Origin: Limiplasma sp031549415
GTDB taxonomy: Bacteria > Bacillota > Clostridia > Christensenellales > Aristaeellaceae
Direction of reading: 5' to 3'
NCBI GenBank assembly: GCA_031549415.1
Contig: JAVBPU010000002.1
Span: forward strand, 62,001 to 126,000
DNA: 64,000 bases
The position numbers and the translations under genes are program-made. Under the pieces are notes generated by a model. It was not told where the DNA came from. It searched no databases and saw only the letters and a list, made by a program, of their open reading frames with translations. Of this stretch, positions 17,308 to 25,312 are shown piece after piece. Positions within the stretch are counted from its first letter, which is position 1, and each line of letters begins with the position of its first letter.

Positions 17308-18465
17308 ATGAAGCAGGAAACAAAAGGGCCATGGCCAAGCGGTGATCTGGAGCGCGTGCTGACCGACCTGTACCGGGAGAGAGCGCCGGAAGGGTTTGAA
17401 AGGGCCTGGCGCGCTGCGGTGAAGAGGGAGGAGCGGTTACCAATGAAGCAAACCGGACCAAGGTTTTGGAAAATGGCGCTGCCCATGGCGGCTGTCTTGG
17501 TGCTGCTGGTGGGCACATGGCTCACAGGGACCAGCCCGCTGGGGGTACCCAAGCCGGGAACCATGCAAAAGGCCATGCCCCAGAGCCAAGCCAATCTGCA
17601 ACGGGCGGGGACGATGGACGAGGCGGAGGATGGGGGGTATTTCCTCATGGAGGACGCCCCTTCTGGAGTGGGCCCCGCTGGAAACGCAGCCTCCATGGGC
17701 GGGGGGGCAGGAGGCGTAGCAGAGCCCATGCAAGGGAAGAAGCTGGTGCGCACAGCGGAGATGGCCCTGGCCACAGGGCGCTTTGACGAAGCGGTTCAGA
17801 CGGTGAGGGACCAAGTGTCCAGCGTGGGGGGCTACGTGCAAAGCGTATACCAGTATGAGGATGCCTCTAAGGCGGAGCAGGGGGCTGAAAGAGCCGAGCG
17901 CAGAATCAACTTTTCCCTTCGCATCCCCACGGACCAGTTGGACGGGTTTCTGTCGGGCATGGCAGGGGTTGGACGGGTCACCTACCGCAGTGAGACCAGC
18001 GTGGACAAAACCGTGGAATACACCGACACGGGCCTGGCTTTGCAAACCCAGAAGGACAAGTGGGCCCGGTTGCAGGAGCTGCTGTCCAAGGCGGAAAATG
18101 TGGCGGACCTGTTGCAGATCGAAACGGAAATGGCTAACACCCAATACGCCATTGACAGCTATGAAACCAGGCTGCGCACCATTGACAAGGACGTAGACCA
18201 GAGCCTGGTGACGGTGACGCTGGAGGAGGAGACCCCGGCCCAAACCGCCGCAGTGGAAGCCATGGGCTTGGGGGATCGTCTGGGCAATGGGCTCCAGGCC
18301 TCGGTGCAGGGCATCGGTCGGTTTTTCCAGAATCTGTTGGTGTTTTTGGTGATGGCGTTGCCTGTGGCCTTGCCGGTGGCGCTGCTGGGCCTGGGGGCCT
18401 GGTGGCTGCTTCGCAGGCATAAAAAGAACAAAGGCCCTGAAAAGAAGGAGGAAATAGGATCATGA
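17308..18465 (+). CDS. DUF4349 membrane protein, probable anti-sigma partner
   Basis: A 385-residue protein. The short cytoplasmic N-terminus (LERVLTDLYRERAPEGFERAW) resembles anti-sigma domains. A first transmembrane helix lies at about 55-75, followed by a Gly/Met-rich linker and the DUF4349 region (RTAEMALATGRFDEAVQTV, NFSLRIPTDQLDGFLS, QLLxIETEMANTQY-like coiled segment), then a second helix near 335-365 and a basic end. Position after an ECF sigma gene suggests it holds the sigma factor at the membrane and senses envelope state; this is inference. Start ATG 17308 has GGGAGGTTCAGC upstream. It overlaps the next gene by 4 bases. Confidence 0.8.
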   Translation: MKQETKGPWPSGDLERVLTDLYRERAPEGFERAWRAAVKREERLPMKQTGPRFWKMALPMAAVLVLLVGTWLTGTSPLGVPKPGTMQKAMPQSQANLQRAGTMDEAEDGGYFLMEDAPSGVGPAGNAASMGGGAGGVAEPMQGKKLVRTAEMALATGRFDEAVQTVRDQVSSVGGYVQSVYQYEDASKAEQGAERAERRINFSLRIPTDQLDGFLSGMAGVGRVTYRSETSVDKTVEYTDTGLALQTQKDKWARLQELLSKAENVADLLQIETEMANTQYAIDSYETRLRTIDKDVDQSLVTVTLEEETPAQTAAVEAMGLGDRLGNGLQASVQGIGRFFQNLLVFLVMALPVALPVALLGLGAWWLLRRHKKNKGPEKKEEIGS

Positions 18466-19193
18466 GGAAGCTTTTTTTGATGGTGATGGTTTGCGCGCTT
18501 TTGGCGGTCTTTCCCGTGGCCCTGGCGGAACAACCGGCCCAGGCGGCGCCGGGGGCGCTGCTGTCGGTTTCCGGCTCCGCCGTGGTGACGCTGCAGCCGG
18601 ACTATGCCACCCTGAACCTGGGGGTTTCCACCCAGGCGGAGACTGTGGCCGATGCCCAGGCGCAAAACGCCAGCCAGATGAACGCCCTGCTCACGGCCCT
18701 GGAGGGCGCGGGGGTGGCCAAGGAGGACATACAGACCCAGTATTTCAGCATCAATCCGGTGTACGGGAACATAAACAATCCTATGGAAATGACCACCTAT
18801 CCCATGGATGGGGGAAAGCCCGTCGGCTACCGGGTGGAGAACAACCTGCAAGTGACGCTGCGGAAGATCGACTCCCTAGGAAGCACGCTGGACGTGGCCA
18901 TGCAGGCCGGAGCCAACCAGAGCTATGGCCTGTCCTTTGAAAGCACCCAGCGGGCGGAAGCCTATGACAAGGCCTTGCAGGAGGCTGTAAAGGAAGCCCA
19001 GCGGAAGGCCCAGCTGATGGCGGCGGCCAGCGGCAAAGAATTGGGCGCATTGGAAACCCTGACGGAGCAAGGGGAGGGATACAGCGGGCCCTATATGAAA
19101 ACCATGGCCCTGGAGGCGGATAGGAGTACCCCCATCGTCAGCGGTACCATCACGGTAGAAGCCACGGTACAGGCGGAATACCGTATGCCCTAA
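18462..19193 (+). CDS. SIMPL-domain (DUF541) exported protein
   Basis: A 243-residue protein with a signal peptide (MRKLFLMVMVCALLAVFPVALA) and a complete SIMPL/DUF541 domain: VSGSAVVTLQPDYATLNLGV, the long helix with AQNASQMNALLTALEGAGV, IQTQYFSINPVY and the C-terminal VSGTITVEATVQAEYRM. Members are periplasmic or wall-located oligomers of poorly known role. Its start overlaps the DUF4349 stop (ATGA), so it is translated with the sigma/anti-sigma pair and is probably part of the same envelope-stress response. Confidence 0.88.
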   Translation: MRKLFLMVMVCALLAVFPVALAEQPAQAAPGALLSVSGSAVVTLQPDYATLNLGVSTQAETVADAQAQNASQMNALLTALEGAGVAKEDIQTQYFSINPVYGNINNPMEMTTYPMDGGKPVGYRVENNLQVTLRKIDSLGSTLDVAMQAGANQSYGLSFESTQRAEAYDKALQEAVKEAQRKAQLMAAASGKELGALETLTEQGEGYSGPYMKTMALEADRSTPIVSGTITVEATVQAEYRMP

Positions 19194-19209
19194 GGAGAAC
19201 AGGAGTGAG

Positions 19210-19249
19210 AAGGCAGCCTTGGGTCCTCGGGGGCCTTGGGTTGCCTTTT
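19210..19249 (+). terminator. Rho-independent terminator after the ECF operon
   Basis: AAGGCAGCC (19210-19218) pairs with GGTTGCCTT (19239-19247) and ends in a short T run. Confidence 0.75.
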
Positions 19250-19276
19250 GCGTGGAACCGCAAAGAATGACCAGAA

Positions 19277-19305
19277 TTGACTTTTGTTGTCCGGATTGAT
19301 AAGAT
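19277..19305 (+). promoter_or_regulatory. SigA-type promoter of the pseudo-sortase gene
   Basis: TTGACT (19277-19282) and TAAGAT (19300-19305) with 17 bp spacing, 40 bp before the start codon. Confidence 0.7.
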
Positions 19306-19345
19306 AAGAAAACGGAAGGCTCATTTTCTGAGAGGAAGTGGAAGC

Positions 19346-21232
19346 ATGCGCTGGGAAGATTCCGCCTATGGGAAGCCGTATGCCTCGGACGACCCCTTGG
19401 AACCGGAGGCAAAACCGCCGGAAGCCGCGTTTTTTTCGCCAACGGAGGAGGAAGCCTCAAACCCTTCTGAAAAACCCAATGTGTTCACGCCCATTTCCGC
19501 AGCGGACCGTTTGCGCCCCCAACGACGCACCGGCAGCCGGGTGCGGACACAGGCCCCCAGGATGCCCATGCAGCCCGGGCAGCGGTATGGCTATGGCATG
19601 CCTATGCCAGAAGCCTCGCCTGTGGACGAGCCGGGCAGGGAGGAGGCGCCTCCTCCCAGGGCCCCGGCCTATGAAGCGGAGGACATTGACGCCTACCAGC
19701 GGCGCTATTGGGAGGAACTCCAGCACCAGGAGGCCGCCCCTCAGAGCTGGCCCCAGGAGTCCTTTGTGCCCGCCTATTTGCAAGGGGCCCATCCGCCGCC
19801 AATGTATTCGGAACCGGTCTATCCGGGAAATGCGTATGGCGCCCCCTCCAATGCTGACAACCTTTATGCGGACGGCTCCTTTTCTGAAGCCCCCTATCCT
19901 GACCCTGCCTACACAACCTATCCGTCCGCTGGGGAAATGGACTGGCTTTCGGAAGAGCTGGCAGGGGAAGGGCAGATTGGGGATGTTCTGGCCCAGGACT
20001 GGATGATTCCACCGCCTGGGCCGCGTCTGAACAGCGATTTCAGCGAGCCAGGGCCAGCTCCGGTCCTGCCGGAGGGAAATGGGTTTTTTCCTCCCATCGC
20101 CTCTCCGGAGGGGATGAGCTACCCTCCCATGGAAGAGCCGCCGCCTAAGACCGCGCCCCTATCCAGAGCCATCCATAAGCTGCGGGAACTGGCCCTCAAA
20201 AGGACGCCGGAGGAAAAAATCCCGGGACGGATGGTATGGATGCTGGGTATGGGGCTGATGACTTTGGCGCTGGTGGTGATGGTGTTTCAAATCGGGCGCA
20301 TTGTGCTCAATGTGATGCAAAACGATGAAGAGATGAAGAGTGTTCGGGAGGAATACTATGCTTTGACGGGGGCGGAGCTGGCCAGCAACGCCGACCGGGT
20401 GGAGCTGCTGCCTGCGGGCCAAACCTTTGTGCCTACGGCAACCCCCGTGCCAGCCTTCACCCCCATGCCAGACCAGGGGCCCCAGGGTGTGGCGGTAGGC
20501 ACGGAAGCCGTGGCTTCCGCAAACCCGCAGCCTACGTCCCCAGAGGCCGCCCCCCAGGCCCAGCGCACCAAGGCCGGCAAGTATGAGAATAACCCATTAA
20601 AAGCCGTTGCCCCGGAGTTTTCGGAGCTGCTCCAAAACAATCCCGATGTGGTGGGGCGTTTACACATTGAGGGCCTGGTGGACGAAACCGTGGTGAAGCG
20701 GAACAACACCTATTATCTGAACCATAACGCCCGGGGTGCTTCCCATGCCGCCGGAGCGGTGTTTGTGGATGAGTCCTGTCAAATTGCCAGCCCGCCGGAA
20801 AACCTGCTGCTCAGGGGACAAAGCACCGTGGAAGGAAAGATGTTCAGCCCCCTATGGCGCTATCAAAGCGAGGGCGCGGAGTTTGTGAAGCAGCACGCGC
20901 TGCTGACCATGGATACCCTGTATGAGCCGGGGCGGTATGTGGTGTTTGCGGTGCTGGTGCAGGGAACTGCGCCTGGGTCGGATGCTTTCAACTATGCGGG
21001 GTATCCTTCCTTTGAAAGCGACCAGCAGATGGAACGGTTTGTGGCCAAGGCCAAGGAGCATTCGCTGTATGAGATTCCCGTGGAGGTGGTTCCCACGGAT
21101 CGGCTTTTAACGCTGTCCACTTTAGCTGGCGGCAAGGAAACCAACACCTTGGTGCTGATGGCCCGCAAACTGCGGGCAGGGGAGACGGACGCCAACTTTT
21201 CAAAGATCCTTGCAGCGGTGCGGGGGCGGTAA
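19346..21232 (+). CDS. Sortase-B-fold membrane protein without catalytic residues
   Basis: A 628-residue protein. Residues 1-290 are Pro/Glu/Tyr-rich and low in predicted structure, a transmembrane helix lies at about 295-320 (MVWMLGMGLMTLALVVMVFQ), a Thr/Pro linker follows, and the outer domain (about 431-610) aligns by eye with class B sortases: NNPDVVGRLHIEG, NTYYLNHNARGASHAAGAVF, GKMFSPLWRYQ, DRLLTLSTL. The catalytic histidine (YGHN in active enzymes) is Gln492, the cysteine after LST is Leu593, and the arginine position is Thr601. It therefore should not cut or join sorting signals and may serve as a binding or scaffold domain. The start ATG 19346 follows GAGAGGAAGTGGAAGC. Confidence 0.8.
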   Translation: MRWEDSAYGKPYASDDPLEPEAKPPEAAFFSPTEEEASNPSEKPNVFTPISAADRLRPQRRTGSRVRTQAPRMPMQPGQRYGYGMPMPEASPVDEPGREEAPPPRAPAYEAEDIDAYQRRYWEELQHQEAAPQSWPQESFVPAYLQGAHPPPMYSEPVYPGNAYGAPSNADNLYADGSFSEAPYPDPAYTTYPSAGEMDWLSEELAGEGQIGDVLAQDWMIPPPGPRLNSDFSEPGPAPVLPEGNGFFPPIASPEGMSYPPMEEPPPKTAPLSRAIHKLRELALKRTPEEKIPGRMVWMLGMGLMTLALVVMVFQIGRIVLNVMQNDEEMKSVREEYYALTGAELASNADRVELLPAGQTFVPTATPVPAFTPMPDQGPQGVAVGTEAVASANPQPTSPEAAPQAQRTKAGKYENNPLKAVAPEFSELLQNNPDVVGRLHIEGLVDETVVKRNNTYYLNHNARGASHAAGAVFVDESCQIASPPENLLLRGQSTVEGKMFSPLWRYQSEGAEFVKQHALLTMDTLYEPGRYVVFAVLVQGTAPGSDAFNYAGYPSFESDQQMERFVAKAKEHSLYEIPVEVVPTDRLLTLSTLAGGKETNTLVLMARKLRAGETDANFSKILAAVRGR

Positions 21233-21265
21233 GAAGGACCACGTAGAGCAACAACAAGGAGGGCG

Positions 21266-22534
21266 ATGCTTTTGAATCCCAGGGAGCTTTTTATCACAAC
21301 GGGAGAAATTTTGCTGCCCCGGAAGGATGTGGACCTGACCGCCTGGGCCTGCGTGGCCTGCGACCAGTTTACGTCCCAGCCCGAATATTGGCAGCAGGTG
21401 GCCTTGCAGGTGGGGGAGAGGCCCAGCACGTCGAAGCTGATTTTGCCGGAATGCTATTTGGCCGAAGCCCAGGCCCGGATTCCGAAAATCCACCAGGAAA
21501 TGAGGGAATACCTGGCCCAAGGTCTGCTGGAGCGCAAGGTGCTGGACGGCTTTGTGCTTACCGAGCGCAGCACAGGCAGCGGCGCCCGGGTGGGGCTGGT
21601 GGCGCTCATAGACCTGGAAGGCTATGACTACCGGGCCGGAAGCACTTCGCTGATCCGCGCCACGGAGGGCACCGTTTTGGAACGGGTACCGCCCCGGGCG
21701 GCGGTGCGCAGGGGCGCGGCGCTGGAGATGAGCCACGTGATGCTTTTGCTGGATGACTTTATGCAATCCGTGGTGGAACCGCTATACCAGAAGCGGCAGA
21801 CTCTTGAAAAGCTGTATGACTTTCCCCTGATGATGGAGGGAGGGCACGTGACCGGCTATGCCGTGACCGACCCCCAGGACATCCAGGGGGTGTATGAGGC
21901 GCTGAAAAGGCTGAAAGAACAGCAGGGAGGGCCCTCCCCGCTACTGTATGCCGTGGGAGACGGCAACCACAGCTTGGCGGCGGCCAAAAGCTGCTGGGAG
22001 GAGCGCAAGGCCCGTTTGTCTCCGGCAGAGCAGCAAAGCCATCCCGCCCGGTTCGCCCTGGTGGAGGTGGAGAATATCCATGACGACGCGCTGCAATTTG
22101 AGCCGATCCACCGGGTGGTGACCGGCTATGATGGAGACACCCTGCTGGAGGAATGGGCGGCCTACGCCCAAAGCCAGGGCATGAGCCTGGCCGGCGGCCC
22201 GGATGCCCAGGAGATTATCTGCGTGCTGGAGGGCAAGGAAGTGACAGTGGGCGTTGCCGGGGAGGTGCACAGCCTCGCCGTGGGCACGTTGCAAGCCTTC
22301 TTGGATGACTGGTTGCCAGCGCACCCCACGGCCCGGGTGGACTATGTGCACGGGGAGGCGGCGGTGCGGTCCCTGACCCAGGGGGAGGGCGCCATCGGGT
22401 TTTTATTGCCAAAGCCGGAGAAGGATTCCCTGTTTGCCACAGTGCGGCAGGCGGGTGTGCTGCCCCGCAAAACCTTCTCTATGGGCGAGGCCCATGAAAA
22501 GCGCTATTATTTGGAGACCCGGAAATTGAGCTGA
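21266..22534 (+). CDS. DUF1015 family protein
   Basis: A 422-residue protein with full-length DUF1015 features: PRELFITTGEILLPRKDVDL near the start, the central conserved LLYAVGDGNHSLAAAKSCWE and FEPIHRVV. Some archaeal and bacterial relatives act as serine kinases, but that cannot be assumed here. AAGGAGGGCG precedes the ATG at 21266. It lies 33 bp after the pseudo-sortase gene and may be cotranscribed with it. Confidence 0.85.
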   Translation: MLLNPRELFITTGEILLPRKDVDLTAWACVACDQFTSQPEYWQQVALQVGERPSTSKLILPECYLAEAQARIPKIHQEMREYLAQGLLERKVLDGFVLTERSTGSGARVGLVALIDLEGYDYRAGSTSLIRATEGTVLERVPPRAAVRRGAALEMSHVMLLLDDFMQSVVEPLYQKRQTLEKLYDFPLMMEGGHVTGYAVTDPQDIQGVYEALKRLKEQQGGPSPLLYAVGDGNHSLAAAKSCWEERKARLSPAEQQSHPARFALVEVENIHDDALQFEPIHRVVTGYDGDTLLEEWAAYAQSQGMSLAGGPDAQEIICVLEGKEVTVGVAGEVHSLAVGTLQAFLDDWLPAHPTARVDYVHGEAAVRSLTQGEGAIGFLLPKPEKDSLFATVRQAGVLPRKTFSMGEAHEKRYYLETRKLS

Positions 22535-22566
22535 GGCGCATTCATCATGCGCATGCATAAAGAAAA

Positions 22567-22587
22567 AGGGGCTGTGCCACAGCCCCT
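22567..22587 (+). terminator. Probable terminator after DUF1015 gene
   Basis: AGGGGCTG (22567-22574) pairs with CAGCCCCT (22580-22587); the following T content is weak. Confidence 0.55.
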
Positions 22588-22666
22588 AGCATTTGCTTGT
22601 GTCCTATGGGGTTATCAACCAGGTTTCGGGATTTTGCACCGGGTAACCGAATGGAATGGCCGTGGT

Positions 22667-23446
22667 TCACCTTTCGCTGTCGCTGATCCAAAATTCATTC
22701 TTCTTGGGGTTTGCGCAGGCCTTTTTCAGCTTTAGGGTTGCCCCAAGAAGCAGGAGTGGACTTACCTTTCGCGCTTTGGCCGGGCAATTTTTTACGCAGC
22801 GCATGCAGGCCATGCAGCGGGCATCATCGGTGTGCGCTGGGGTGTCCTTTGGGATGGCCCCGGCGGGGCATGCGCTGGCGCAACGGCCGCACCGCGTGCA
22901 GTTTCCATTTCCCTTAGGCCGGAGGGGAACCCTCTTGTACTCCCCAAGGGGAAGTTGGCCGGGGACATCGAACGCAGAGAAAGACTCCCCATTGCGGAGC
23001 CTGGCGACCAGCTGCTGGGCAAAGCCGCGCAGTTCTTCCAAATCCTGCGTGTCCGGGCGGCCTGCCCCAAACCTTGGAAGAATGGAATGCTCAGTTGCCG
23101 CCGCCACGGCGGCGATGGGGCGGAACCCGCAGGCGTTGGCGGCATTTTTTAGTTCCAGCAGCGTATTGTCGTAGGCGCGGTTCCCGTAGGTGGTCACCAA
23201 AAGGGCCCTGGCCTGGTTGCCTTGGAGGCGCTTCAAGCGCTCCAAGGCCAGGGCGGGCACCCGCCCGCCGTAGGAAGGGACCCCAATCAGGCATAAATCC
23301 GTGCTGTCAAAGCAAGTGGCGCGACTCTCCCCTTCCGGTTGGGTCAGGTCGATTTCCATTTGTGCCGGGCCAAAGGCCTGCGCCATGCACTCACATACTT
23401 TTCGGGTTCCGCCTGTGGGGCTGAAATAGATTAAGTGGATTCGCAT
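22667..23446 (-). CDS. EFR1-type ferredoxin with flavodoxin-like domain
   Basis: A 259-residue redox protein. The N-terminal part (RIHLIYFSPTGGTRKVCECM, GVPSYGGRVP, VTTYGNRAYDN) is a flavodoxin fold that binds FMN. The C-terminal part carries two 4Fe-4S clusters, CTRCGRCASACP and CMACMRCVKNCP. Such EFR1 proteins transfer electrons inside the cytoplasm; the partner is unknown. The start is ATG 23446 with GGAGGAGAGCG upstream. It lies 23 bp downstream of the AhpD-like gene, so the two may act in one redox pathway. Confidence 0.9.
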   Translation of the reverse strand: MRIHLIYFSPTGGTRKVCECMAQAFGPAQMEIDLTQPEGESRATCFDSTDLCLIGVPSYGGRVPALALERLKRLQGNQARALLVTTYGNRAYDNTLLELKNAANACGFRPIAAVAAATEHSILPRFGAGRPDTQDLEELRGFAQQLVARLRNGESFSAFDVPGQLPLGEYKRVPLRPKGNGNCTRCGRCASACPAGAIPKDTPAHTDDARCMACMRCVKNCPAKARKVSPLLLLGATLKLKKACANPKKNEFWISDSER

Positions 23447-23469
23447 ATCACGCTCTCCTCCATAGGCCG

Positions 23470-24027
23470 TCAACCGGGAAAAGGAAGCCGCACCAGGGCG
23501 CAAAGCAAGGCAAAGGGCAGGCCCACCACAGCCGTGAACCCCATGGCTGCGATGTACCCCAGGGAGCAGGCATGGTCTGGCGTACCCCCCAGCCTCTTCT
23601 TTGCGGAGCCCAGGGGAATGCCAAAGCAGTTCCCTGCCATAATCTCGCGAATGACCGCCAGGATCGCCTCCGCCTGGGAGTCATAGGAGGCCCTGAGCCG
23701 TACCAGGGTTTCCGGATCAGGATTGCCCCGGCTGTCCGCATAATGCTGGGCAAACAACACCGCCCGCATCTGCTCCGGCGGCACCACGCCCATGTCACCC
23801 TCCAGGAGGCTGCGAATTTCTTCGTCCGCGACGCCTGCCTTGAGCGCCTTTTGGGCATGGGCATAGCTGCACATCTGGCAGCCATTCACCTGGGTCACGG
23901 CCAGCATCAGCCGCTCCTTAAAATCCGCTTCCACGGGAACGGCCTTGGGTTTGAGCATGGAGTAAATGGCGTTTTGCAAAATCCAAAACCCTTCTGCGGG
24001 GGAGTAGAGCTTTCTGGTTGGTTTCAT
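23470..24027 (-). CDS. Carboxymuconolactone decarboxylase-family protein (AhpD-like)
   Basis: A 185-residue all-helical protein of the CMD/AhpD family. The redox signature is Cys50-x-x-Cys53 with His57 (NGCQMCSYAHAQKALKAG), which in AhpD reduces or relays thiols. A C-terminal hydrophobic stretch (GYIAAMGFTAVVGLPFALL) could touch the membrane. It is encoded between the PLP enzyme and the EFR1 ferredoxin on the same strand, 26 bp after the former. Confidence 0.85.
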   Translation of the reverse strand: MKPTRKLYSPAEGFWILQNAIYSMLKPKAVPVEADFKERLMLAVTQVNGCQMCSYAHAQKALKAGVADEEIRSLLEGDMGVVPPEQMRAVLFAQHYADSRGNPDPETLVRLRASYDSQAEAILAVIREIMAGNCFGIPLGSAKKRLGGTPDHACSLGYIAAMGFTAVVGLPFALLCALVRLPFPG

Positions 24028-24053
24028 TGGCGCGTAAAACTTCTTTCTTTTTG

Positions 24054-25253
24054 TTATAGCCCTTCAAACTGATTCGCAATCCGCTCAAAGGCTTCCTTCA
24101 CAATGGTGCGGCGCGTGGGCAGGCAAATCCGCTCAAACCCCGCCCCCAATTCTGGATCAAACAATAAGCCGCCCTCTAGTACCACATTGGCATCCACATA
24201 GATTTTCTGATGGAGTTCCTCCGCGCTCAGCCCGTACCCTCCAAAATCCATCCACAGCAGATAGGTACCTTCGGGCCGGACACAATGGACCCTGGGCAGC
24301 CGCCGTTTCACAAAATCCAACACCCAGTCAAAGGTACCGTCCAGATACTCCTTCAATTCTTCCAGCCACTCTTCTCCGCCATTGTACGCGCCGATGACTG
24401 CGGCGATGGTAAAGGGGGAGAGAAGAATCATCCCTGTTCGGGCCGCGTATTTTTGCCGAAGCTGCGGGTTTTGGATCACCACGTTGGTGGCCTTCAGCCC
24501 CGCAATGTTAAAGGTTTTGTTTGCGGCGGTACAGGTGACCAGGTTTGCCCCGTCCACCAAGGTGGCCAAGGGATGGAACACCGCGTCCCGGCGGATCAGA
24601 TCGCCGTGGATTTCATCGGCCACCACCACAACCTGATGCCGGGCGCAAATGTCATACATCCGGGTGAGTTCCTCGTCGGTCCAAATCCGGCCCGTAGGAT
24701 TGTGGGGGCTGCACAGCAAAAAACAGGTGGTGTTTTCCTCGGCGGCCTTGCGCTCAAAATCTTCAAAATCAATGGAATAGTGCCCTTCTTTGTTCACCAG
24801 ATGGCTGTCCACCACGGTGCGGCCGGTACCCACAATCACCTTCACAAAGGGGGGGTAAATGGGCCGGGTTACCAGCACACCGTCCCCCGGCTGGGTGTAG
24901 GCCAGCACCGCGTGCCGCATGGCGGTAATGGTGCCATCCACATGCAAAATTTCCTCGGGCCGGATTTCCCAGCCGTGCCGCCGCCGGAACCAACCCGCCA
25001 CCGCCTGGTAATAGGCCGGGTTCGTTGCGGGATGAAGGGCTGTATACCCGTATAAGTTGTGGTCCACGACTTTTTGAATTTCCGCCTGAACGGAAGGCGG
25101 GCAGCGAAAATCCATATCCGCTGTAAACATGGGCAAGGTATCCTCGTCGGCCCGTTCCGAGATCCCCATGGCCTTGAACAGGGGCAACCCATCCCATTTG
25201 GCGCTATTGCTTCCCCGCCGGTTCACGGCCTTGTCAAAATTGTATTTTCCCAT
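24054..25253 (-). CDS. PatB/MalY-type PLP enzyme (probable cysteine-S-conjugate beta-lyase or aminotransferase)
   Basis: A 399-residue fold-type I PLP enzyme. MFTADMDFRCPPSVQAEI, SPHNPTGRIWT, VVVADEIHGDLI and AANKTFNIAGLKATNVV (the catalytic lysine is the K of NKTFN) mark the MalY/PatB branch, which cleaves C-S bonds of cystathionine or related thiols and can transaminate. I start it at ATG 25253, with AAAAGAGGTGAGCGA upstream; the longer frame enters the permease gene. It lies 60 bp after the permease stop, with a strong hairpin between them. Confidence 0.88.
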   Translation of the reverse strand: MGKYNFDKAVNRRGSNSAKWDGLPLFKAMGISERADEDTLPMFTADMDFRCPPSVQAEIQKVVDHNLYGYTALHPATNPAYYQAVAGWFRRRHGWEIRPEEILHVDGTITAMRHAVLAYTQPGDGVLVTRPIYPPFVKVIVGTGRTVVDSHLVNKEGHYSIDFEDFERKAAEENTTCFLLCSPHNPTGRIWTDEELTRMYDICARHQVVVVADEIHGDLIRRDAVFHPLATLVDGANLVTCTAANKTFNIAGLKATNVVIQNPQLRQKYAARTGMILLSPFTIAAVIGAYNGGEEWLEELKEYLDGTFDWVLDFVKRRLPRVHCVRPEGTYLLWMDFGGYGLSAEELHQKIYVDANVVLEGGLLFDPELGAGFERICLPTRRTIVKEAFERIANQFEGL

Positions 25254-25276
25254 TTCGCTCACCTCTTTTGATTGGA

Positions 25277-25305
25277 GCGCCCGGGGACGGACAGTCCCCG
25301 GGCGC
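25277..25305. promoter_or_regulatory. Perfect 12-bp intercistronic hairpin
   Basis: GCGCCCGGGGAC (25277-25288) is exactly complementary to 25294-25305 across a 5-base loop, between the permease and the first PLP-enzyme gene. On the transcribed (minus) strand it is not followed by a T run, so mRNA processing or 3'-end protection of the permease message is more likely than full termination. Confidence 0.6.
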
Positions 25306-25312
25306 GGGCGGT

